Positions 39,451 through 50,876 are shown, numbered from the stretch's first letter. The stretch: DNA of 64,000 nucleotides from Cristatella mucedo (GCA_009760855.2 WPIO01000180.1:246001-310000), one strand, 5' to 3'. The notes: a model not told the origin generated them from the sequence alone. Translations and numbers: made by a program.

Positions 39451-40349
39451 AGCTGTACTAGCAAGACTGTCCCCATTTCGAGCCGCTGCATTATACAGCT
39501 GCTCAAGTCCAAAGATTTGCTCGTAAAGATGCAATTGTATTCGATGGAATTATGTGAGCGCAAACGGCTACCTAAATAGACGGCTCTATGGTATGCACGT
39601 AAGTTAATGGCATGGAATATAAGTAAAGTGTACAATCTCTAGGAAATAGTTTGGATGGATGACTCACATAACGCATTTATTCTGCAAACAAGTCTAATAT
39701 TAGTTCATGCCGGACCATTAAAATGAGCAACCGTTACTAATGAGGTCTTAAGATTTTATATGACATTAGCATTAACAGTTCACGAGTAGTCTAACGATAT
39801 AATTGATTAGGAAGCTTTTTCTTAATCAAACTTGCTTCTCAAGTCTTAGTAGAAAAGCCGGGCATTGATGAACTTTAAATATGTGTTCAATCGAAAGACA
39901 TCTGGCCATTCTCGTCGTGTTCGCCTAAATATAGGAGGCACCTAAATACTCACGGAAAATCCTGGAAAAAGCTGCTTCTACATATTTTGCATGAATATGC
40001 AGTTCGATAATTAAAGAAAACTCATTGAAGGTTATAGCCACACGTTAGCTTAACCGCAAAAGTCACCGACCAAAGGAACGTCACTAAGACTGACTGCAAC
40101 GGCCAAGCACTTCATTTATATTCGTTAAACAGATAGATAACGAGCACGGCATTTCCAAATCACTATTTCACAATTTCATGCACTATTCATTGCTCAATGA
40201 CAAAAATATGGGAATATGTTGGAGATACTTACGTAAACTTTTAAATATCTCATCCCTTTTAATCGCTACGTAACACTTGTCACAGTTATACCATATAGTA
40301 CTAATGCCAGTTTGGCACAAGTGAATAGAAATATTGGTATTTAAGTTGT

Positions 40350-40520
40350 GACCCGCGATGGCCCTTTAGGTAAGTCGGTTTCTTTTCACGACCTCGATCG
40401 TGAGATTGTGGGTTCGAATCCTCTGGTGGGTAATCCTATATAGCTGCGGCAAGCGGTGTTTACAACCATTAAAGCTCTTCTGTTGCTATACAAAGGAGGC
40501 TTTTAAATCAGCTAGCATTT
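40350..40520 (+). mobile_element. SINE2 (tRNA-derived)
   Basis: Plus-strand copy: TGGCCCTTTAGGTAAGTCGG (A box), B box GTGGGTTCGAATCC, tail AAAGCTCTTCTGTTGCTATA and GGAGGCTTTTAAATCAGC. Opposite to the host gene strand. Confidence 0.83.
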
Positions 40521-40734
40521 TGTGCACGTATTTAAAACTATAGCCCGTCCTTTAGTCGACCAAACCTCTCTAAAAGTAAGGTATTTTGAATAGAGTTATC
40601 CAGTTCGACATCTTTTGTTGTGTTGGACACGATTGAGCATTAGTAGGTGCATGATTGAGGCCTCCGATATAGTACTTTGAAGCGTCCTCGTACTGATGAG
40701 GCTATAGAACAAAGAGCTCTGCAAAATATAACGG

Positions 40735-40828
40735 ACTAGCTATTGTCGTATGGGTGTTCTTGATTTTAGTCGCACATTTTTACTAGCTATTGTGGTATGG
40801 GTATTCTTGATTTTAATCGTACATTTAT
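40735..40828. repeat. 47-bp tandem duplication
   Basis: ACTAGCTATTGT(C/G)GTATGGGT and what follows appear twice with a few differences (40735-40781, 40782-40828). In one plus-strand frame both units read LAIVVWVFLIL, a hydrophobic stretch, but there is no other sign of coding. Confidence 0.8.
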
Positions 40829-41486
40829 ACTTCCTTCTTTCCATGTATTATCAGAGAAGCATCTACCTAACAGCCATCATGGCGCTTAGGGGTGCCAGCT
40901 TCGTGTGCATCCGTCAGGCGTCTGCAAAAACTAGCCACATTCCCGTTGGCTGTGCTTAAGGCGAGCGGGTTTTATTCAGAGCTCACTTAAGTTTACTATT
41001 AAAACTATTAATCCACCGTATAATTTCTTCACTATATGAAAATATGAAATTTTAATCAGTAACGTGTTGGTTCACTCTAATGATTTAGCTCCAAGTTCGT
41101 GCTACAATCCGATTTTGGAATTGCTTCACCAAATTATCCGCCGTCGCAGTAATTACTATACAGCGAACAAACAATTTGTTCAAGTTGCTGAAAATGCTGG
41201 CAAGCTAGCATGGATTTCTTATTGCCTTTAGTTTTACAAATACAAATGAATATCTTGCGCCAATTCTTTTCTCTGTCTGTGAGCAGAGCTGTATACCTGG
41301 GAGGCATTGATCAGTGTATCGTTGGACGTTCTCATTACCCCATGAACACTGATTGCTTAAATATTTTAAGCTGAAAGTGCAATAGTGGTTCCGTCAAGTC
41401 AGGCCACCCTAGAAAATTAAGCCCGTGGTTCAAATTCAAGAAATCTTTAGATTATTTGCCATGACAAAACATTAAATAAGACTTAC

Positions 41487-41535
41487 CCCACATAAAAAAA
41501 GCTACTTGTAGTCCGGCGTATCTCACTGCGTTGGT
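41487..41535 (-). CDS. STRA6: STRA6-like 49-bp exon, RYAGLQ motif
   Basis: A very small exon of 49 bp with acceptor CGTGTTTTCAG and donor ATGTGGG/GTAAGT. It is entered on a codon boundary and leaves one base. It encodes TNAVRYAGLQVAFFMW, the entry into a transmembrane helix that continues in the next exon with GFVIIQFVLF. Vertebrate STRA6 has an S-A-Y-Q-x-A-F motif at the same place. Despite its size it is needed to keep the frame between its neighbours, which is strong support that it is real. Confidence 0.85.
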
Positions 41536-42814
41536 CTGAAAACACGATTGAGCACAATCAGCAACGTAAAATATACACGAGTTGTTCGTTACGTTTAATA
41601 CAAGTTGCTTGAAAATCTGCCAGTCATAAATATGCCAGATTATTAGCATTCAGAAGACCCATTGCAGCTCATTGCGACTTTAATGGACTCTACAATTAAT
41701 ACTAGAGGAGTGCATGAGGAATTACCGATGTTGTGAAAGCATTAGATTGTGCCTAACTTCCGAGTTCACGATTTGAGATTACCCGCCTTTTTCGTGACCG
41801 GATTTAATTCCACAAAGGCGAAAGACGACCAAATCACCATTTCGTTGTCTGTTATATTTTTTCTTGAGCTTAGTTCGCCGCAACTGGTTTTTATAAAGGG
41901 GTGACGTATAAACTGACCCTCGACCTGGAAGGTATGCCGAAATCTCTGGGCTGTCGGTTCTTAGCTCCACGGATTAAGGAACTATTACTAAGCAAATTCC
42001 TCGGATGCTCAGCAAAGGCCGAAACAAATTGGCCAATTCGTGCTCGAGCTCATGCACCTGTTAATTTGCAAGCAGACGCGTACATTTACAGAAGAGAATA
42101 TTTGGGCTAACTGTTTAAACAATTAAAGAGGCAAGAGAGACCCTTGGAGTCACTTTGGAGCAAAGCTTACTAATTTCCGACTTACGTAAGGTCTAATTAT
42201 AACAATAGGGCAGTCTCTTTAAAAATTAGAAATTTCTTTCCTTGCGGGAGCTATTACTGCTTATTACCGCTACGGATTTAAGCAAGTAAATTATGCTTCA
42301 AGACGAGAAAAAGCTGGAAGTCATTTGAACATAGATGTAGCCAAGGCTTGGCCTCGTGACTAGATCACAAAACAGCAGAATGTAGATTGGAAATGATAGG
42401 AAGCATTACAAATCTCACAAGCATGCGGTACATTGAGGCTCTCTTGGTGAGCGGTAGCCATTGACATCTACAACTTGAGACTCTCCACTGATTTTAGAAT
42501 AATAACACTGGTGAAATTTACCAGAGACGCCCTGAACACAGACAAATACATACTGAATACATAGAAAGATTTTAGCAGAGCCAGCTGAGTGACATAACAT
42601 CCCGAACAATGAATGACTTTGATTTTAAAATGTAAAGTCAGCAGAGTGCAAGCCACTAAATAGTTTGCTCATCTCTACCTATATGTGACTATTCTCTTCG
42701 TATGCTGTGCCGATTAATACTTCTATAAACACATGTATTTGCTCGCAGGCAACACTTGTTTGTCCCACATTTGCAAAACGTATGAAATCATCCAGATTTA
42801 GAGATAGATATATA
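41536..42814. other. Intron sequence, no recognised feature
   Basis: Between the 49-bp exon and the SINE1 pair. Several frames of about 65 codons, none with supporting signals. Confidence 0.45.
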
Positions 42815-42856
42815 TACGGCTAAATGTATACATATATACATATATATATATATACA
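42815..42856. repeat. TA-rich microsatellite
   Basis: TA dinucleotides with ACA interruptions, ending at the tail of a SINE1 copy. Confidence 0.85.
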
Positions 42857-42996
42857 TAATTAATTTATATAGCGCACCAAGATAACTTAATCTCTATTCA
42901 GGCGCTTCACATATGCCTCGAGGCTCGAGCCCACGACCTCAGTCAGACCTAGATCGGGGCTAGCACCTTAGCCGCTAGACCAAACCAGCTCGGCAA
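42857..42996 (-). mobile_element. SINE1 (tRNA-derived), first of tandem pair
   Basis: A box GGTTTGGTCTAGCGGCTAAG, B box GTGGGCTCGAGCC, tail AAGCGCCTGAATAGAGATTA. Its head meets the tail of a second copy at 42997. Confidence 0.88.
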
Positions 42997-43133
42997 AAAT
43001 ATAATTCATTTATATAGCGCCCCAAGATAACTTCATTTCTATTCAGGCGCTTCATATATACCTCGGGGCTCGAGCCCACGACGTCAGTCAGACCTTGGTC
43101 GGGGCGAGCACCTTAACCACTAGACCAAACAAG
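42997..43133 (-). mobile_element. SINE1 (tRNA-derived), second of tandem pair
   Basis: Same orientation and structure as its neighbour with independent differences (for example TTCATTTCTATT in the tail). Its head runs into a long TA microsatellite. Confidence 0.88.
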
Positions 43134-43164
43134 TTTATATCTATCTACCTATATATCTTTAGCT

Positions 43165-43165
43165 A

Positions 43166-43253
<88 letters not shown>
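43165..43253. repeat. TA microsatellite
   Basis: About 44 TA units with one TATG interruption, following the tandem SINE1 pair. Confidence 0.93.
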
Positions 43254-43256
<3 letters not shown>

Positions 43257-43322
43257 CTTATACAAACACATCAGCTATATAAGTGAAAGCCAGTAACGTT
43301 CTTGGGGCAATCGCATCCGCAA

Positions 43323-43394
43323 GATATATATATATATATATTGCCATTATATATATATATATATTGCCATTATATATATATATATATATATATC
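43323..43394. repeat. TA arrays separated by TTGCCAT
   Basis: Three TA blocks separated by two copies of TTGCCATTATA, ending where a family B LINE copy begins. Confidence 0.85.
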
Positions 43395-44513
43395 TCGCCA
43401 ATGTGATTGCCAAGAACAGTACAGGTTTTCACTTCTATGCAGATGGCACTTGGTTATACCTTTGCTTTGATACCTCACAAACCTCCAGCACATAAAATTA
43501 TCTCAACTCCTCCATTGCTGCATGTATTTAGAAAGTACGAACATGAATGGCAGCCAACTTTCTTAAATTGAATGATGTCAAACTACTTACTAGTTATGGA
43601 TGAACCAAAAGTGATTCAGAAATTGGAAAGGTTAACCTTCACAACCTGCTTTGACAGCATACGTCCTGATGAATCTAACCATAACTCAAGTTTCATTTTG
43701 TAAAGTTAATCTTTCACCAGACAACCACACCAGTTCCACAGTCAAGTCACCATACTTTAAACTAGGTAGCATTGTTGAAATTTGGGCTTAGACAAGAGTA
43801 CCACATCTAAGTTAGTCCATGCATTTGTGACACTCAACCTTTACTTCTGTAGCTCATAGCTTACCGGTCTACCGGCCTGTGTACTCAGGTGCATACAGCT
43901 GGTGAAAAACTCTGCAGCCCAGTTTGTCTGTCGTGAGCAGCGCAGTTGCCACAAGACACCACTTCTCGCCAACCTGCACCGGCTACCAGTCAAGCAACGC
44001 ATCGATTTGAAGGTTTTGGCACTCACTTTTAATTCCCTTCATTCTTTGGCTTCAGCCTACCCATGAGATCTACTTACTCCTCCACCAAGCTAAGCATGCT
44101 ACCACCTTGCTAAGCATCCTACCACCTACAGTTTGGAATCAAAGTGTTTACTTTGTACAAACCTCAATTTTTGTGGAGACTGTGCCTTTAGTTCGTATGC
44201 TCTCAAAGCCTGGAACTCACTCTCAACTTGGGTCACGACATCTCCTGCCTTGACCGCAGTAAAAAGAAATATTAAAAGCGTGCCTATTTATGACAGCATT
44301 TAGTGGGTCCCTGTAATTCTTCCTTGGTGTGGTTATGGGTGCTGACACTGTGAAAGCTGCCTCTAACCACACTTGCATGCTGACCCTGTGCATGTCACCC
44401 TTAAACCATGTTATTCTCGTTGTTTATTGAGCATGCTACCACTGACCATTCGAATGTGTTTCCTTTTCAGCAAACGTATAGCACCTAGAGAGCAATTTAG
44501 TTCTCTGAGGGCA
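43395..44513 (+). mobile_element. LINE family B, RT C-terminal half, interrupted 3' end
   Basis: Starts at ANVIAKNSTGFHFYADGTWL, where the catalytic YADD is mutated, directly after a TA repeat. It continues through the C-terminal region (AYALKAWNSL-type words) to the hairpin at 44475. The hairpin is cut at 44513; its second arm (GGGCACTTTATCAGGTGCAT) reappears at 44967. Confidence 0.85.
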
Positions 44514-44966
44514 TGCAAAAGTACTCTGTACGACCTGACATCGGGCTGGGTAGGACGACCGAGCAATAAGCCTGCTTGCTCTAACACCAAGCACTTTGTT
44601 CCCCAAACCAAGCCAGCCAAGCCCAGCCCAGTTTACACACTCTAGACCACTGCCAACGTCGAGGGATGGAGCCCTTTCTCCCGTCGTACTCCTTCGGCAG
44701 CTCTTGTACTCCATGCAAGCATTGTTTTTCCACTGTCGAGACATTTTTCGTATTGGACGCCCCCCCCCCGACAGCTAGTGGCAGTTTGTGGTAGATGGTT
44801 GTTCAACAGATGCTGTCAATGCATGGATTTGATTAGGACTGCAGACTCATCTGCCGAGTCATCGTCTACCCTTCCACAGCTCAAGAGCCTATGGCTGCTT
44901 AGGCAGTCTGAGCCATCATATGGTCTCTGCCCAGTGCTGGCAGGTTGCAGAGTCATGTTCCCTCAC
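44514..44966. mobile_element. Unrecognised 0.45 kb insertion inside LINE hairpin
   Basis: GC-richer block separating the two arms of the family B terminal hairpin. It contains a run of nine or more C at 44761. No coding match, tRNA boxes or terminal inverted repeats were recognised. ORFs on both strands are probably chance. Confidence 0.45.
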
Positions 44967-45002
44967 AGGGCACTTTATCAGGTGCATTATATTTGTGCGC
45001 GC

Positions 45003-45003
45003 G

Positions 45004-45080
<77 letters not shown>
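45003..45080. repeat. GT microsatellite
   Basis: About 37 GT units. It follows the displaced end of a family B LINE. Confidence 0.95.
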
Positions 45081-45084
<4 letters not shown>

Positions 45085-46319
45085 ATTAACCAAGGAAACT
45101 TAAGAAACTGGCGATCATGTCTTCCTTACTTTTTTGAGCAATCCTACGTGATTTAGAGTGGATTCTAAGAGTCGATAATTTTAACAATGAGTATATTTGT
45201 ATCTATACAGCCTCCACTTTGGTGTCAGTTAAAGTTATACCATACAGCATTCCCTAACCATCTGCTAAGATTATTAAAGAGGTTTCTGGTCTTCAGATCA
45301 ACTGTTGCTGCATGATGTTTTGTTAGCATCAAATCTGCGGCTTGAATTCTCTAAATATAGTATATTGCATATTAATTAAAATCTATAGCGGTGCCTACGA
45401 TATTTTTTAGAAGTTTAGGAGAACGTCAGCTAGAGGTATAGGGTATTTCGCAGGATTCTTGCTTGAGGGAGTAGAAGTGCCTTAACAGCCTGCTCACAGA
45501 GATTGCTCCATCGGTAGAGCTTCTCAGATAGAGTGCTATTTGCTCGTATGATAACGACAACATACGCAGTAAATGTAATTTGCATGGCGCCCTAAGAGAA
45601 CTTATTCTCTATTCACGTGCTCCATATATGCCATGAGGCTCTAGCCCACGACCTCGGTCATCAACTACATTCACATTATCCTTTGGTCGAGGAGAGGTCT
45701 TTAAAAATGAGATAAACCAGAAGAGTAATTAAACTATTAATTGTTTATCAGACTCCGACAGGTTGATTATGATAACACATTTAAATTAGGTGCAACACAG
45801 GCAATAATAATACATACTGAGAGAAAGATAACATGGTGCAGCAATGCTGCTTGTCGCTTTTCAGGACAGTCAAACTGGTGCCCACAAAGAAGGTCAAAAA
45901 ACACCACCCGGGTACAGAGTAATTCAGCTGTGGCTAGGTCCTAGCAAAGTATGACTTAACCAAAATGCAGCATCACCTACTTTCGGCTTCAACAAGGATT
46001 AGCAAGGCCAAGGCCGTGTGCTTCCCTAGCAAGCTGCCGTAGCTGCTTCCTGCACCCATAGCAAGGTTTGTCGTCTGGCCAATACTCCTTTAGGCCGTTT
46101 CGTAATTTAATCGGGGATATGGGCAATTTACTAATCCGAAACTCAACCCTAATTTACTACTGATCTACATATTAGCTGGCTTACGTGCTCTCGAAAACCA
46201 CTTAGCATACTACAAGCTGGCCGGATCCTAATAGTATGAAAAAAAGGCAATACTAGCAATATAATTATATACTTCCAAGGCAAACGTTTGAACATGACTA
46301 TATTTTTCAGTGTACATAC
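45081..46319. other. Intron sequence with one SINE1
   Basis: Apart from the SINE1 at 45565-45700 nothing was matched. Confidence 0.45.
45565..45700 (-). mobile_element. SINE1 (tRNA-derived), partly rearranged
   Basis: Tail hairpin (GGCGCCCTAAGAGAACTTAT read in reverse) and B box (GTGGGCTAGAGCC) are present; about 25 bp of unrelated sequence sits where the A-box half should begin. Confidence 0.75.
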
Positions 46320-46401
46320 CATTACGTTTTGACTTGCCAAATGAGCCCAGTTCTCGGGAAACATAGATCTCTCTCCTCGATAGATTTTAAAAATGTGTTT
46401 T
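46320..46401 (-). CDS. STRA6: STRA6-like exon, cytosolic KIYRGER loop
   Basis: An 82 bp exon, acceptor ATGTATTGCAG, donor GTAATG/GTATGT. One base completes arginine and 27 codons follow, ending on a codon boundary. It encodes KHIFKIYRGERSMFP and then ENWAHLASQNVM. The basic start matches the vertebrate cytosolic loop that reads R-T-N-L-R-A-L-H-R-G. It lies between helices and is probably intracellular. Confidence 0.8.
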
Positions 46402-46974
46402 CTGCAATACATTTTGAATGTTAGGTCAACTTCATCACCACAGTTAAATAAGGATCAATGCAGATCTTGAGCAATCGAATAACGATTTAATTCAATAGCT
46501 TCTAATCGTAAAAAATAAAGTGCATCTCATAGAAATTTTAGTGAAATGTTGGTATGTTATCAAAAACTTGAAGCCGAGTGTATACTATCCAGAAAAAAAG
46601 TCTTGGTCAAAAAGTATTTCAGTAAATCCTTTTTGTGATTAAATTTGTATTACCTTGCTACGCTTTCAATTTGAATTTGATTTTTCAGAATGAGGTGCAT
46701 ATCGCTCGTATCTTATGCCATAGTTGACCAGCTTTATTCACTAATGACACTTCATTTCAATAATAGCACTTTAATTCATCATAGAATAGCGATAGTTTAA
46801 GTGACTATACATAGCTTTGGTTGTTTCGGTGACTTGCTTCATATCAGAAGGAGCTATGTTTGAATGCTAAGGTGTGTATGAAACTCGGTACTCCGGCTGC
46901 AACGGTAGACCAGTCAGGTCGTCGATACACCTTCGAATGTTGCGAAAATCCAGCACCTAAGTAGAATCTGCTCC

Positions 46975-47334
46975 TTACTGCAATTCATTCAATGTGAAGT
47001 TTGCTTCTGTATCTATAGAGCGATGCCTTTGCTCATGAGAAAATGCACCCGTATTCATTTCCACTGGCATAACGTGGAGGGAATAGTTTTTATTCCATTC
47101 TTCATTAGTTTTAGGAATTGAATTCATATTTATGTCACCTCTTCTGCCGGAATTGCAATGCCTAGGCTTACATAAATCTTCAGATGTCACAAAGCCACCG
47201 TGCTTAAAATATTTCCTAGTTTCCCGAACTGAAATTTCAGTCATCTTCGGTGAAGCTTGTGTTGAGACCAGTTTCAAGATTGTACTAAAGCTAGCTTCAC
47301 ATTTAATATGCCAGATCTTGAAAAAACAACCCAA
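46975..47334 (-). CDS. Unrecognised 119-codon ORF in a STRA6-like intron
   Basis: An uninterrupted reading frame of 119 codons beginning at a TTG; the first ATG is about 30 codons in. Composition looks protein-like and not repeat-derived, for example RETRKYFKHGGFVTSEDL and later WNKNYSLHVMPVEMNTGAF. Possible splice signals lie inside it (TTTCAG near 47238 and GTAAGC near 47175). It sits on the same strand as the host gene, between exons 50122 and 46401. It may be a captured or alternative exon, a transposon remnant, or chance. Confidence 0.25.
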   Translation of the reverse strand: MGCFFKIWHIKCEASFSTILKLVSTQASPKMTEISVRETRKYFKHGGFVTSEDLCKPRHCNSGRRGDINMNSIPKTNEEWNKNYSLHVMPVEMNTGAFSHEQRHRSIDTEANFTLNELQ

Positions 47335-47869
47335 TCGCTATGGAGTAATCTAGTCTTACTAAAAACTTAAAGAATCGTCTTCGAATATGTTACTAAAAGT
47401 TTCCATCTCATTTAGCTATTTAGTATAGTGAGAGGTGTTATTGTCTTGTTTTGATACTTATTGCTCAGCAAATATAGTACTGCAGTTGCAAAACATCATT
47501 GTGAACTTTATAGTATCCTCACTGCAAGTCTTTGGGTTTTGATTAATTAAACATAGATCATAAAATCTCGTAAGCCAATCTCATATTTTGAAGGTTTTGT
47601 ACACATTTTCTCTAAGGCGAACTGAATTCTGCAAAGCAGCTGCTTATTTCAGCATCCTGCTGCTCAATTTGGCATTCCAGGCTTTGAGAAAGGCAGGTCA
47701 GCAGAACCCTGGACGTCATGAAAGAGTTTTTTGCGTGCCACTGCTATTGCTCCATAGGTTAGCTCTTTTCGATTGTAAAATAGCCTGCTGTATTCAATTG
47801 TTATGGTCCTTTAATGCCCATCAACGGATGCTCATCGTTGCTGCTGTGTGGGCAAGCAACCAGCATAAT

Positions 47870-49400
47870 TAACGTGGTCAGAGGCGACATGTGCAGGGTT
47901 GGCACCAAAGATGTCAGTACGTTTAAGCACACTAAGAAAGCATCATATTGACTCACTAAATGCTGTGACAAATATACATTTTTATCTTATTTTTGAACAT
48001 CGTCCTGTCACAGGATGTCATAACATCAGTCATAGCTAGTTTCTAGGCTCTTGGAGAATGGGATCTACAGAAATTGTCTCAAAAAGATCTGATCTTCCTA
48101 CGAGAGGTAGGTAAACAGTCCGATTCAGATAAACTGAAGGTAGAATACCTATCTTGGTTGGTAACGGTATTTAATAGCTGGAGCCGAAAAAATAAATTGA
48201 CTTAAAAGTAATTAAAATAAATTTGTTTGACTGGGGAGCCGGTGCAAGTCGGCGAGTTGTGGTGTGACATGGCAACTGCGACTCTCGGTACAGATAAGCC
48301 TAGTTGAGCAGTTTTTTGTACCCACCACGTGGGTTCGATTACAGAGGCTAGTAAGCCAAGAAACAGCGAGCTGCATATGTCAAGACTTGATGTCACAAAA
48401 GCTAGGACCGATTTAGTGGTAATGTCACCATCTAAGCCCGCCTGAACTTGAGCAGTTTTATGAAGAAGAAAGTGAGACATAACTATTAAGCTTGACTATA
48501 AAGAGCATAACTATTAAGCTTATTTAGTCGTTTTATGCAAGGTCAATTCGTTACAGGAAGCTCATATTTTGTGCAAACTCAATAGGAGATATGCCGGTAT
48601 AGCAATTTCGTGGATGAGGTTTTCCCATTTCTGAATCACACTTGGTTCGCCCGTAACTACTAAGTCGATTCTATCGCCATTCAATTTAAGAAGGGTTGCC
48701 ACTCTCGATGTGCTGAAGTCCTCAGTAAATGAAAAAATGGAGTTGAGAGAACTCAAGGTACAGGACGGCTGAGTGGAATGAAAGCAAAGTCACAGCTGAG
48801 TGTCATCTGCAAAAAAGTGAAAGTTTTGATAGTGCCTGGGAGTCACATCGAGAAGAGGGAGAGTAAAAACCATAAAAATAAGCGGAATGAGCACTGAGCT
48901 CTGACGGAATCCGTACTTTGGTGACTCCTGGAATGATCTTTGTCCGATTACATAAATGCTCTGGAGTCTTTCACTGAGATAGGATAAATTACTGTAGTGC
49001 TGGGCCGTCGATGCCCACGCGAGATGAGAGACGCTCGAGAAGGACTTGGAGATTGATAATGTCAAAAAAGCCAGAAGATCTAACAAAACAAGCAGAGGGG
49101 GTCGACTTAAGTGAGTATTCCTGTGAAAATCGATATGGATAGTAAGCAACGCTGACTGTGCAGTGTACTTATCTCTAAAATTAGACTAGAACTTACTAGT
49201 TTGTTTGGAGTTTCAATATAGGAGTTCAGCTGGTCTGCCACAATTTGTTCAACTGTCTTAGCTAGAAACGGTAAAAGTGATGTTTTGTGGAATTTAGTCA
49301 AGTTTCCAAGCTAGTCGTTTCAATAGAGCATTTCAGATATGTGCTGGGACTTGACCTGAGGCTAAGAACATGTTTTAATATTAGTTCTAACGATTCATAA
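47870..49400 (-). mobile_element. LINE family B, 1.5 kb copy in intron
   Basis: Minus strand reads FLAKTVEQIVADQLNSYIET, then LLVLLDLLAFL (a frame-damaged DLSAAFDT region), and YQNFHFFADDTQL with an intact ADD. The C-terminal and UTR parts follow down to about 47870; the terminal hairpin is not present. Confidence 0.88.
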
Positions 49401-49906
49401 TAAAGCTGCAATAAATTGGGAATATTCGGGCGTTTTTGCCGACAAATGAATCATATATAAGCAGGTCCTAGAACTTTTGACACCCACCCCAGCCGTTGGT
49501 ACATCAAGAATCGCAGTTATTCTTCCCTGTTTCCTGATTCAGCCAAGTGACCTTTCATATGCCGTTGCTGATACTGTACACGTTATAGATATGCGAATTT
49601 TAGAAAGTCCTGCTGTATAGATACATAAATAATTATTAGGCTAATGGGCAACTACGATTTTTAAATATTGAAGCGTCTAAATGATTTATATTTTCTTTTT
49701 CACCGTGTTTGGATCGAAGATGTTATATGCACCTAATAGGATTCGGAAGGGTTCTTTTGCCGGCCAATTATGATTGCGTTGATGTATTAGAATAGTAAAT
49801 TAGACGGTTACTTTATTTCACAGCTCGTCTAGAAAAAATTTAGGAAGACCTAAGACATTAATCAACGTATGGGAATTAGCAGCACTTTATGCATTAGTGA
49901 ACTCAC

Positions 49907-50121
49907 CTATACCAGCACTGGACACACCCATAGCTGCAGCACTACACTCACAAATAGCAGATGCACTGGAATCACCTATAGAAGATGTAATGAACTCACC
50001 AATAGCAATTGCACTGGACTCACCCTTAGCAGCTCATTCACACTAACACATATTGCAACAGCACCGGACTTACATATAGCAGCAGCACGGGGCTCACCCA
50101 AAGCAGCAGCACTTGACTTAC
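49907..50121 (-). repeat. 24-bp minisatellite starting at a splice donor
   Basis: About nine units of a 24-bp repeat, read on the gene strand as GTGAGTCCAGTGCTGCTGCT plus ATAG. Eight units are 24 bp, with one of 26 and a final one of 21. The real donor of exon 50122-50212 is the first unit, and the last bases of that exon (CATCTGCTATAG) belong to the repeat. Most units keep a donor-like GTGAGT or GTAAGT. Confidence 0.9.
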
Positions 50122-50212
50122 CTATAGCAGATGCAGGCTCGATAGATGTACACTGCAGCCAAGAGCACAGTGATGCCGGTTATGCCGACCCAAATATCTA
50201 AAAAAGCCACCA
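50122..50212 (-). CDS. STRA6: STRA6-like exon, transmembrane helix next to minisatellite
   Basis: A 91 bp exon with acceptor CATGCTCAG and donor TGCTATAG/GTAAGT. Two bases complete the methionine codon begun in the previous exon, and the exon leaves two bases of an arginine codon. It encodes one hydrophobic helix (FLDIWVGITGITVLLAAVYI) ending in YRACICY. In vertebrate STRA6 the same place holds a helix followed by R-S-L-V-T-H-R. The last bases of the exon are the first unit of a 24-bp tandem repeat that fills the start of the intron (49907-50121). Confidence 0.85.
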
Positions 50213-50876
50213 CTGAGCATGAATTTTTTCTAAGGCTATTGAAACTTTCGCTTACGGAAAGTGGCAACATAAATTATTTCTCTACATTGCAAAATGTTAG
50301 GTAAGCTTATTCAATAGGGTGACTCTTCATTTTATTCTATGCTTGTATTCATGTGGGAGAATTTAATTGCTGGAATGCTAGTGCTCCATCAATTAAAATT
50401 CCCGTTTATTTATTATGGAGTTTTTCACTTATCCAAACCTGAAAGGCGGATTGAGTTTTTAGTTAGCAACTAGCTGCAGTTAGTATGGCTTACTTGAATG
50501 CAGAATAACTCGGAAATAGCAGGCTGTTACTGTTTTCGGTAAGGATGAAGATATAAGCACTGCAAGGGCATACCAATCCTTCATCAAAAGACTTTTATAA
50601 AAAAAAATTAAATACATTTCTTACCATGTGTGATGACTTAGTTATCTACATGTGGCTTCGATCACATCATTCGTAAATTTGTAATGATAATAAATCCGAT
50701 TTAAATTTGTAGCACTTACTCAACAGCATTATAATACTTATTTCTTTGTTTACTAGGATTTGAAAGTTTATTATGCGTTTTTCCTCAGATATGCTTAGTT
50801 GTAGTGCTATTTCAAAATTGAACTGATAAGGCAATAATAAAAATGTACTGTCGTAGTATATCTTGAGCAGGGAGGT

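Noticed and set aside
49869-50201. 110-codon plus-strand ORF
   Set aside because: It is an artefact of the 24-bp minisatellite (a multiple of three keeps a frame open) and lies antisense to a confirmed exon and its intron.
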